Origin: Archangium primigenium
GTDB taxonomy: Bacteria > Myxococcota > Myxococcia > Myxococcales > Myxococcaceae
DNA length: 64,000 bases
Reading direction: 5' to 3'
NCBI RefSeq assembly: GCF_016904885.1
Contig: NZ_JADWYI010000001.1
Span: 9,047,224-9,111,223, forward strand
Shown here: positions 34,739 through 41,885 of the stretch, one piece after another
Layout: every line of letters begins with the position of its first letter
Position numbering within the stretch: the first letter of the stretch is position 1
The notes under the pieces: model-generated
What the model was told of the DNA's origin: nothing
Databases searched by the model: none
The model's input: the letters and a program-made list of their open reading frames with translations, nothing else
Translations under genes and position numbers: made by a program

Positions 34739-34869
34739 ACCGAGGCCACCTCGTGGGGCGGAGCGAACCGCACAGGTCGTGCGGCACGGGGTGACGGCGG
34801 AAGTGGTTTTGCGCTTGCCACGTCCCGCCCCTCTCCCTTAGCGTGCGAGCCCACTCACCGAGGGCTCGT

Positions 34870-35700
34870 GTGCGCCTTGCTCGCTGGCTGATCCTCCCGC
34901 CGCTCGTGCTGTGTTCTTCCGCTGCGGCGCAGGAGGTAAAGGCCTCGTGGCCGTCGAGGGAGCGGGTCCTGGTGGCGCCCACCCACTCCGGTGAAGTCCC
35001 GCCCCTTGAAATCCGCGTGGCGGGCCAGGTCCCCACGCTCTTGCGACTGGACGTGCCACGGGCCTCCGGCGCCCCGGAGTTGCCCACGGGAGAGGCGCCC
35101 GTCCGGCTGATTCCCGTCGAGGAGAGCGCCTTCATCCTCCTCCCCTCCTCCGATGTTCCTCGGGGAGAGCGGATTCCACTCCTCGTGCGCACCGCCACGG
35201 GCGTGCTGCGCTTCACGCTCGTGACCCGGCATGAGGAAACGGACGTGCGGGTGCGGGTCGTCCCCGCTCCGACGTCCTCCGAGGAAGACGCCGCGGAGAC
35301 GCTGGCGCAGCAACTGCTCGCCACGGCGCGGGCCCGCGCATCGCTCGCCCGTCCACAGCAAGAGGTGAGATACCCGCAGCGAAACTCGTTCGCCCAGGTG
35401 GACGCCGTGCTGTGGATGGGTCGGCGCGTCTTCATCACGTTGAGCGTGCAGAGCCCTCGAAGGAGCGGTCGGCTCCGACGATTGGTCCAGGTACGGCTGA
35501 GAGCAAAGGTTGTTGATAACGCCCAGTGGGAGTGGCCTGGACGCCTCCTGTCGGGAGATCCAGACAACAGACGACAGCATCATGTCCTCACCAGCGTTCT
35601 GCCCGAAGGCGCGTCCAGACTCGAGCTGGCGCTGGACGAGGAGAACACGGCCGGCGGCTTTCGTCCCCTGTCCGCGAGCGACGAGCCCGAGGCGCCATGA
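34870..35700 (+). CDS. DUF2381 family exported protein
   Basis: The product is 276 residues from a GTG at 34870 (GAGGG 5 bases upstream). It has a signal peptide (about 1-22, SSAAAQ). The rest has the look of the Myxococcus-specific DUF2381 paralogous family: short beta-rich N-terminal domain, RVVPAPTSSEEDAAETLAQQLL helix, and a C-terminal region with LWMGRRVFITLSVQS. Members are often encoded next to Ser/Thr kinase genes, as here; the stop overlaps the kinase start as ATGA. Function is unknown; a role in sensing or presenting something to the kinase at the envelope is an inference. Confidence 0.75.
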   Translation: MRLARWLILPPLVLCSSAAAQEVKASWPSRERVLVAPTHSGEVPPLEIRVAGQVPTLLRLDVPRASGAPELPTGEAPVRLIPVEESAFILLPSSDVPRGERIPLLVRTATGVLRFTLVTRHEETDVRVRVVPAPTSSEEDAAETLAQQLLATARARASLARPQQEVRYPQRNSFAQVDAVLWMGRRVFITLSVQSPRRSGRLRRLVQVRLRAKVVDNAQWEWPGRLLSGDPDNRRQHHVLTSVLPEGASRLELALDEENTAGGFRPLSASDEPEAP

Positions 35701-37463
35701 ACAGGCCCCTGCATCCCAATCAACTGAGCATCGGCCACCACGTGCGGGACTTCCGGATCGTGCGCCGACTGGGCGTGGGCGGCTACGCCTTCGTCTTCCT
35801 CGTGGAGCGCGCGAGTCAACTCTATGTGTTGAAGATGGCGGCCCAACCCGCATCCGCCACGGACGTGGACAGGGTCGACGCCTGGATGCGCCGCGAGGTG
35901 CTCTCCCTGGAGTCCTTGGAGCATCCCCACCTGCTGCCCGTGCTGGAGTGGGGCCGTTGGCCCGAGCCCGTGGGGGGCTACGGCTACTTCGTGATGCCCT
36001 ATAAGGCGGCCTCCACCTTCCATGAGTGGCGCTGGCGTGAGCGCGCCGCCCTGGACCGGTGCATGGTCGTGCTGTGCGAGCACTTGAAGACCCTGGAGGC
36101 GCTGCATGCACGCGGCGTGTGCCATCGGGACATCAAGGCGGACAACATCCTCGTGAGGCGGGAAGACGACATGCCCTTGCTGATCGACTTCGGCGCGGCG
36201 CACCTGCCGTGGGCACGACCCGTCACGGAGGGGTTGGCGCCGGGCACGCTCTACTGCCAGCCGCCCGAGGCCATCGCTTTTCTCGTGTCCGATGCGGCGC
36301 GGAAGGGGGAGAGGCTGGAAGCCCGGCCCTCGGCGGACCTGTATGCCTTCGGTGTGCTGCTCTACGAGACGCTCACCAACTGCCGTCCCTTCAGCACGGC
36401 ACTGACGTTGGACGCCTTGCTCGTGACCATCGCCACCACCTCCCCCCTGGAACCCCAGAGGCTCGCGCCTGGAGTGCCAGCGGAGCTCTGCGCGCTGACG
36501 ATGCGACTGCTGGCGAAGAAGCCCGAGCACCGTCCACCGAGTGCTCGTGTGGTCCGAGAGGAACTGGAACGATTGCTCCGCGAGGAGGGCCACGGTACGT
36601 CCTGGAAGACTCCCGCCCAGCGTCCCTCCGAATGTGCCCGACTCCGGGAGCAGTTCCCGGACGTCGACCGCCTGGAACAAACGGGGGAAGACTCACCGGA
36701 CCCCTCCGCCCAGCATCGGGCGGGCTGGCCTCGTGAGCGAGCCCGGCGTCTTCTCATGCGAGCGTCCGGGTTGGTGCTGTTACTCGGGCTGGGATGGATG
36801 ATCCTCCGTGTACTGGGCCCGCCCATCACCCACAACCAAGGAACCTCCGCCATGCCATCCCCATCCACGCCCTCGCGCCCATGCACGTGGCTCACCCACG
36901 TCGTGGGTCTCTCCGTCGCGCAGTTGCTGGGCTGTGCGACCGTGCCCACTCGGCCTGACCCCGAGGGCTATCTCGCGCGCTGTTCTCCCGAAGCACGTGC
37001 CACGCCCGCGAAGTTGGGGCTCGATCCCCGTGAAAACCCAACGTTCCTGGATGTGGGAACACCGGCCTCGGATCTCTCCGTTGAGGACGGTGGCGCATTG
37101 AACCTCAAGTCCGGACCCGTGACCGCCACCATGTACCCGAAGATCAAGGGAGTCGAACTGGAGACACAGATTACTGGAGAGGCGGTGACCACGCCCGTTC
37201 GGGTCTACATCCAGTTCAACCGACTGCGACTGCCGGATGGCACCACGCTTCCCATCTGCGGCGTGGCCGTGGACGCCATCCACCAGTACGGCATCCCGAC
37301 CTACGCGAAGGTGCCCTTCGACGGCAACGTGGTGGATCCAGCGCTCGTGGACAAGACTCCTGGCTCCGTGGTGCTCAACGTGCCACGCTTCGAGACCGTG
37401 CTGCAGGGCCCCGAGGGCTACCCGACGCCCCTCATCGATCTGGCCCCACCGGGCTACCGCTGA
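35697..37463 (+). CDS. Ser/Thr protein kinase fused to a lipoprotein-like C-terminal domain
   Basis: The 588-residue protein has a Hanks-type kinase domain at about 18-305: LGVGGYAFV (residues 25-33), K46 in YVLKMA, CHRDIKADN (D145) and LIDFGAA (D164) are all intact. A membrane segment follows (about 353-372). After it, from an internal ATG (M386, base 36852), comes a lipoprotein-like signal: hydrophobic core and lipobox QLLGC (C413). A ~175-residue domain (DLSVEDGGALNLKSGPV..., PICGVAVDAIHQYG) ends the protein. The internal ATG has AAGGA 9 bases upstream. Either one fused polypeptide or a kinase plus a separately initiated lipoprotein is possible. It is coupled to DUF2381 by an ATGA overlap. 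Confidence 0.85.
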   Translation: MNRPLHPNQLSIGHHVRDFRIVRRLGVGGYAFVFLVERASQLYVLKMAAQPASATDVDRVDAWMRREVLSLESLEHPHLLPVLEWGRWPEPVGGYGYFVMPYKAASTFHEWRWRERAALDRCMVVLCEHLKTLEALHARGVCHRDIKADNILVRREDDMPLLIDFGAAHLPWARPVTEGLAPGTLYCQPPEAIAFLVSDAARKGERLEARPSADLYAFGVLLYETLTNCRPFSTALTLDALLVTIATTSPLEPQRLAPGVPAELCALTMRLLAKKPEHRPPSARVVREELERLLREEGHGTSWKTPAQRPSECARLREQFPDVDRLEQTGEDSPDPSAQHRAGWPRERARRLLMRASGLVLLLGLGWMILRVLGPPITHNQGTSAMPSPSTPSRPCTWLTHVVGLSVAQLLGCATVPTRPDPEGYLARCSPEARATPAKLGLDPRENPTFLDVGTPASDLSVEDGGALNLKSGPVTATMYPKIKGVELETQITGEAVTTPVRVYIQFNRLRLPDGTTLPICGVAVDAIHQYGIPTYAKVPFDGNVVDPALVDKTPGSVVLNVPRFETVLQGPEGYPTPLIDLAPPGYR

Positions 37464-37479
37464 CGAGGACGGAGGAGCC

Positions 37480-38703
37480 GTGCACCCGCTGGACACCCCA
37501 AATACCCGCTCCCATACTTCCCACGTGAGCAATCGCCGTGAAAAGTTCCGTGAGTACATGTCCCTGCTCGACGCGGCGGCGGATCCGCGCCTGGCCATTG
37601 AGCGGGGGTTCTATGTCCAGATGCCCGGTCGAGGGACCGCCGAGCAAATCGCTGGCCGCCTCGAACTGCGGCCGGCGTCCACCCATCTTGTCGTGGGTGG
37701 AGTGGGCGCGGGCAAGACGACCCAGCTCCTGGTGGCGAATGATCGGCTCACGGAACTAGGCGATACCCTCGCCATCTATATTGATGTCAGCAAGCACCAA
37801 GATTTGAGGAAGCTCCAACCTGGAGTGTTGTTGACCCTGGCGGGATTAGACCTTTCTCGCCTGTTGGATGAAGAAAGCGATCTTCGTCCGAAAATCGAAA
37901 ACAGGTTCCTGCTATGGGCGAACGGATACGAAGAGGATCCATTCGCATACGACGAGGCTCCTGGGCCTTGGGTAGGTGGGGTCGTCACATCCCCTTCGCA
38001 TGATCTCGAATTCGACGTGGCTCGCATGAAGAGTTCGCTTGGCGAACTACGCGAGGCCTTGGCAACCCAATGCCCAAACCTCGTCTTCATCATCGACTCG
38101 CTCGATCGACTCTCAACACTGGCGCCGCTTTCCAAGCTCTTGGAGCAAGACATCGCGGCCATTTCGGCACTTGGAATTGGGCTGGTTCTCGTAGGTCCCA
38201 TCCAAGCCATCCATGGGCTCCAGCGACTCACCGCGGAACGCTTCGATTACGTCTACCATCAAGCATTTCTCGACGTGCAACAAGACCCGCACGGACGTGA
38301 CTTCCTCTTCCAGGTCCTGCGGCAGCGCGCTCCAGAGTCATTGATATCCGCAGAGCTTTGCATGCAGCTGGTCAGGTACTCAGGAGGAGCGCTCAGGGAT
38401 TTGATCTCCCTGGCGAGGCAAGCTGTCGAAGAGGCTTATCTGGATGGGGCGGACACGGTGAACAGTGGTCACGTGTTAACCGCGGCGGATGCACTCGGAC
38501 GCAGTCTCATGATTGGACTCAGACCCGCCGAGCTCAACGTCCTCCAGTTGGTCCGAGAGCAAGGCTCGTTCGTCATGACCTCGGAGGATGACCTCGCACT
38601 GCTGGCAACGCGCCGGATACTCGAGTACCGGTCGCCCGGAGTGCGCTACACGGTGCATCCCACGATCGAGCCTCTGTTGAAGCAACTCACGGGTGGGAAA
38701 TGA
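37480..38703 (+). CDS. P-loop ATPase with C-terminal winged-helix-like region
   Basis: The 407-residue protein begins at a GTG (37480) right after GGAGGAG. Walker A is GGVGAGKTT (residues 73-81) and Walker B is LVFIIDSLDRL (D206), followed by a sensor-like stretch GIGLVLVGP. The last ~70 residues (GLRPAELNVLQLVREQG... to YTVHPTIEPLL) look like a winged helix, as in AAA/STAND-type signalling ATPases. Counting two 60-base lines (37801-37920) gives 48-53% G+C, against roughly 70% or more in the neighbours, which suggests recent acquisition. It ends with an ATGA overlap onto the next gene. The biological role is not known. Confidence 0.8.
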   Translation: MHPLDTPNTRSHTSHVSNRREKFREYMSLLDAAADPRLAIERGFYVQMPGRGTAEQIAGRLELRPASTHLVVGGVGAGKTTQLLVANDRLTELGDTLAIYIDVSKHQDLRKLQPGVLLTLAGLDLSRLLDEESDLRPKIENRFLLWANGYEEDPFAYDEAPGPWVGGVVTSPSHDLEFDVARMKSSLGELREALATQCPNLVFIIDSLDRLSTLAPLSKLLEQDIAAISALGIGLVLVGPIQAIHGLQRLTAERFDYVYHQAFLDVQQDPHGRDFLFQVLRQRAPESLISAELCMQLVRYSGGALRDLISLARQAVEEAYLDGADTVNSGHVLTAADALGRSLMIGLRPAELNVLQLVREQGSFVMTSEDDLALLATRRILEYRSPGVRYTVHPTIEPLLKQLTGGK

Positions 38704-39293
38704 GCGGTCCTCCCAGAATGCTCAGCCTGGGAGAGTTCGCGCTCCGTATCTCGGCGCGTCCCGGGCGCGGAGGTTGGTTCGTGATGCTGATTCCCGAGAG
38801 ACAGGGCAAGCAGATAGCGGATGCCTTGTTGGAGGAATTTCCCGCTCTCGGTATCGAGGATGCCCGTGTCGTGGACCGCCCCACCAACGGGAGCGAACTG
38901 GCTCGCCAGTCAAAAGAGACGAGCGGCGTTCTCGTGGTTTCTGGCCTGGATGGGTTTTCCGAGGATGAATGGCGCCACGTGGATCTGCTTCGCAGTCAGT
39001 TCCAGCGCGAGGAGGCCGTCGTGCTCATCCTGGAGACGTCCACGGCGGAACGTCTCCAACGAGCGGCACCCAATCTGATGAGCTGGATCAGTGGCTCCGT
39101 CTGGGTGCTCCAGCCCGAGGCGGACAGCCTCTCCTCCGAGCAGCGTGAAGCCCGTCTCCAGTCGCTTCGTCAGTGGGCCCGCATGACAGACGAGCGCGTT
39201 GTTGAAATGGCCATGCAAGGGCAGCTCCCGGCAGACCCGGCCTACGCCGAATGGCTCGTTCTCCTGAATCGGGGTGATCTGCTTGGCCTCTGA
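38700..39293 (+). CDS. ATPase-associated protein, unknown (degenerate P-loop fold?)
   Basis: The 197-residue soluble protein starts at an ATG overlapping the ATPase stop (ATGA). Its middle part, GVLVVSGLDGFSEDEW followed by VVLILETSTAERLQRAAPNLMSWI, has the look of the Walker B and sensor region of an AAA/STAND ATPase. No Walker A (GxxxxGK) exists; the equivalent N-terminal strand reads GGWFVMLIPERQGK. It may be an inactive ATPase-like subunit that pairs with the preceding protein. The C-terminal ~55 residues are helical. No family is recognised. The downstream gene begins inside its 3' end. Confidence 0.65.
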   Translation: MSGPPRMLSLGEFALRISARPGRGGWFVMLIPERQGKQIADALLEEFPALGIEDARVVDRPTNGSELARQSKETSGVLVVSGLDGFSEDEWRHVDLLRSQFQREEAVVLILETSTAERLQRAAPNLMSWISGSVWVLQPEADSLSSEQREARLQSLRQWARMTDERVVEMAMQGQLPADPAYAEWLVLLNRGDLLGL

Positions 39294-39870
39294 AGTGAAC
39301 CGCGAACACGCTCGCCGCTTGCAGGAGCGGATCTGTGGCGCGGACCTGCCCTTGCCCTCGACCGCGAAACAACTGCGCCAGGAGATCTCCGCGTATCTGT
39401 TGTCCGCCAGTGACGAGAAGGAGTTGAAGTCCCCTCCTCAACAGGTTCTCAAGTTACTCAAGCTCACCCCCTCGAAAGATGGACAGAGCCAGACGCATGT
39501 CATCACGGGAGGGATGGTCGAGAAGGCCAAGGACTTCCGGCGCGAGCGGACCAAGGCAGAGCTGTTCGAGCGTCGCGACGGCGCGCTCATCAGCTTCTCG
39601 CTCACCCTCCAGGAAGCGTCGGAAGGAAAACTGACGCTCATCGCCTACGACTTCGAGATTCGCTTTCACGGTGAGGGCATGGTGCCTGGGTTCCTGCGGT
39701 TCGACCTCAACCCGCCCAAGCACAACAACGACGACATCGGGATGCGGAGCCATTTCCATCCGGGCAGTGATGACCTGCAGGCCCACGCCCCGCTCATGGC
39801 TCCGGTCGAACTCCTCGAGCTGTTCATCTACAAGCTGCGGCCTCGCAACCCAGACAAGCCCAGGGCCTGA
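39283..39870 (+). CDS. Unknown protein with conserved-looking His/Asp cluster, third gene of ATPase module
   Basis: The product is 195 residues if the TTG at 39283 is used (GGGGTGAT upstream); a GTG at 39274 or 39295 is also possible, and all begin within or just after the 3' end of the preceding gene. The N-terminal half is helical and charged. The C-terminal part contains LRFDLNPPKHNNDD and MRSHFHPGSDDLQ, a cluster of His and Asp residues of the kind that binds metal, then a leucine-rich helix (PVELLELFIYKLRP). This could be an enzyme, possibly a nuclease or hydrolase, but I do not recognise the family. Its tight coupling to the ATPase and its partner suggests one functional unit. Confidence 0.65.
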   Translation: MASEVNREHARRLQERICGADLPLPSTAKQLRQEISAYLLSASDEKELKSPPQQVLKLLKLTPSKDGQSQTHVITGGMVEKAKDFRRERTKAELFERRDGALISFSLTLQEASEGKLTLIAYDFEIRFHGEGMVPGFLRFDLNPPKHNNDDIGMRSHFHPGSDDLQAHAPLMAPVELLELFIYKLRPRNPDKPRA

Positions 39871-39882
39871 GCGAGCGGTGGT

Positions 39883-40521
39883 CTACACCTGGGCCGCCCG
39901 GGTCCAGGCCTGGAGCGCCGGCAGCGCGAGCAACGCGTCGCGGTACGCGGCGCACCCGGCGTCCAACTCCACGCCATAGGTGACGAAGCGCGTGACCACG
40001 GGCGCGTAGAACGCGTCCGCGATGGAGAAGGCGCCGAAGAGGAATGGCCCGCCCTGGCCGAAGCGCGCGCGGCACTCCGTCCACAGCGAGGTGATGCGCG
40101 CGATGTCCTCGGCCACGCCCGGCGCGCGGCCCTGGCCCGGCTTCATGTTCCTCAAGTCCATGGACATGTTCGCGCGCAGCGCCTGGAAGCCCGCGTGCAT
40201 CTCCGCGGTGGCCGCGCGCGCCCAGGCCCGCGCCTCGCGCGCCTCGGGCCACAGCCGTGCCTCGGGGAATTGCTCGGCCAGGTACTCGCAGATGGCGAGT
40301 GAATCCCAGATGGCCAGCGCGCCGTGCACCAGCACCGGCACCTTGCCGCTGGGTGAATGCTTCCGGATGTTCTCGGGCGTGTCCGCCTGGCCCAAGGCGA
40401 TCACCACCTCGCCAAAGGGCTGCCCGGTGTGGGCGAGCGCGAGGTAGGGCCTCAAGGACCAGGACGACAGGTGTTTGGATGCGACGACGAGGGTCAACGC
40501 GTCAGGGTTCCGCTCGAGCAT
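39883..40521 (-). CDS. Glutathione S-transferase family protein
   Basis: The 212-residue protein has a thioredoxin-like N-terminal domain with SKHLSSWSLRPYLAL, where the serine takes the place of the catalytic residue in zeta/beta-like classes. The cis-proline stretch KVPVLVHGALAIWDSLAICEYLAE follows, then an all-helical C-terminal domain. It should conjugate or isomerise using glutathione or a similar thiol. The ATG at 40521 is preferred because the first strand begins shortly after. It converges on the ATPase module with 12 bases between the stops and is followed upstream by the cyclase gene on the same strand. Confidence 0.85.
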   Translation of the reverse strand: MLERNPDALTLVVASKHLSSWSLRPYLALAHTGQPFGEVVIALGQADTPENIRKHSPSGKVPVLVHGALAIWDSLAICEYLAEQFPEARLWPEAREARAWARAATAEMHAGFQALRANMSMDLRNMKPGQGRAPGVAEDIARITSLWTECRARFGQGGPFLFGAFSIADAFYAPVVTRFVTYGVELDAGCAAYRDALLALPALQAWTRAAQV

Positions 40522-40561
40522 GGGGCGCGACCCTAGCGCTCCCGGGGACGTCCGCGGTGGC

Positions 40562-41158
40562 TCACCCCCGCGTGGGCAGGAGCGCCTTGAGCCGCGCCAT
40601 CCACGAGCGCGGGCGCGCCCCGGGCGGATCGATGCGGTAGACGGACACCGGCAGGCGGATGTTCTTGAGGTCACCCCGGCCCAGCCGCACCATGCCGCTC
40701 ACGCCCTGATCGCGCACCTCGCGCGCCACGGGCTCGCTCACGTAGAGGGTGCCGGGCCGCGCGAGCGACTCCAGTCGGGCCGCCAGGTTCACGCCCTCGC
40801 CGAACACGTCCCCGTCCTGGTGCACCACCGAGCCCACGTGGATGCCGATGCGCAGTTGCACCCGACGCTCGTGCGGCACGCACTCGTTGCGCGCACACAA
40901 CGCGGACTGGAGCTCCAGCGCACAGGCCACCGCGGGCAGCGCGCCGTCGAACTCCACGAGGAAGCCATCCTCCAGCCGTTTGATCTCCCGTCCGCCGTGG
41001 CCCGGCAGCAAGCCCCGGACGAGCCGCCCCTGCTCCTCCCGCAGTTCGTTGTCGAGCGCCGCGTCCCCGAGGGGCCGACCTCCCGGCACCACCACGTCCG
41101 TGAACATGATGACCGCCTGCTTCACCGTGTCCTGCTGCATCGCTTCAGCCGCCAACAT
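40562..41158 (-). CDS. Class III adenylate/guanylate cyclase, catalytic domain only
   Basis: The 198-residue protein consists almost entirely of a class III nucleotide cyclase domain. The two metal-binding aspartates are present (MFTDVV and LEDGFLVEF), the substrate lysine region IKRLED precedes the second, and the transition-state residues are seen in GEGVNLAARLE (N, R). No sensor, HAMP or membrane segment is attached, so it is a free cytosolic cyclase or depends on a partner. The start at 41158 is the likeliest ATG; one six codons later would also keep the domain whole. A frame extending further upstream lacks any recognisable sequence. Confidence 0.85.
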   Translation of the reverse strand: MLAAEAMQQDTVKQAVIMFTDVVVPGGRPLGDAALDNELREEQGRLVRGLLPGHGGREIKRLEDGFLVEFDGALPAVACALELQSALCARNECVPHERRVQLRIGIHVGSVVHQDGDVFGEGVNLAARLESLARPGTLYVSEPVAREVRDQGVSGMVRLGRGDLKNIRLPVSVYRIDPPGARPRSWMARLKALLPTRG

Positions 41159-41459
41159 CCGCGTGTCTCCACTTTCACCCCCCCAATCCCGACCGGCTTC
41201 GAATGTTACCTCAGCAACACTCGACTGTTTCCAGTCCGCCCCCTTCCACACGCAAAGAGGAAATCGGTGCGCCGACCGTCGTGGTGACAAGCCGGCGTGC
41301 TTCCTGGTCAAAGTGAATCTTCTGCTCAGGCCAAGGGTAGGGTTGCCCTGACGCGGCGCACAACCCGAGGGCGCTCGCGGAGGTTGACCAGTCATCATCC
41401 CGGGATGGGCGGGCGTCGGGGCGGCCCGCGTCGCACGGCTCTTGTAGGATGAGGACCCC
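41159..41459. other. Intergenic region between divergent cyclase and membrane-protein genes
   Basis: These 301 bases separate two divergent genes. I find no convincing gene, RNA or terminator. Short open frames cross it on both strands but none has a ribosome site or recognisable product. A TTGACC (41384-41389) is the only -35-like hexamer pointing to the gene at 41460, without a clear -10. Confidence 0.5.
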
Positions 41460-41885
41460 ATGCCCGCGCCCGCGCCCGAGCCCACTCCGGAGGAACGCGC
41501 TCCCCCGCCGTGGACGCCGTTGTTGCTCGCGCTGGGCGTGTTGCTGCTGGCCACCGCGGCGCGTCACGAGCGGCTGGTGCTCACCGCGCTCGCCACGCTC
41601 GTGCTGCTGCCCAGCCTCTGGCGGCTGCTCACCCGGAAGTGGCGCCCGGGCGACGTGGTGCGCGGGCTCGGCATGGGCTTCATCACCAGCCATGTGCCGC
41701 TGTTGCTGGGCGCCTTCTCCACGTGGGCGCGGCCCGAGTGCCGCATCCACCTGTGTCTGGACGGCGTGATCGCCGGGGTGCCCTATGTGCCGTGGGCGGG
41801 CCTGTTGGGCACCCTGCTCTACTGGGCCTGGGCGCCCCCCCCTCCGCCCCCGGCCGAGTGGCCTCCGCCCCCGCCCCGGGCCTAG
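41460..41885 (+). CDS. Small membrane protein, unknown
   Basis: The 141-residue protein has a Pro/Glu-rich N-terminus, about four hydrophobic segments (roughly 18-33, 39-55, 68-85 and 100-125) and a very proline-rich C-terminus (two runs of PPPPP). No family is recognised. Its TAG stop lies in the palindrome CTAG, which also provides the stop of the convergent S46 peptidase gene, so the two coding sequences overlap by 4 bases. Confidence 0.6.
   Translation: MPAPAPEPTPEERAPPPWTPLLLALGVLLLATAARHERLVLTALATLVLLPSLWRLLTRKWRPGDVVRGLGMGFITSHVPLLLGAFSTWARPECRIHLCLDGVIAGVPYVPWAGLLGTLLYWAWAPPPPPPAEWPPPPPRA

Noticed and set aside
41211-41390. Short minus-strand frame ending ...SLRVEGGGLETVECC as a small gene
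   Set aside because: It has no start with a ribosome site, and it lies in the divergent promoter region of the cyclase gene.
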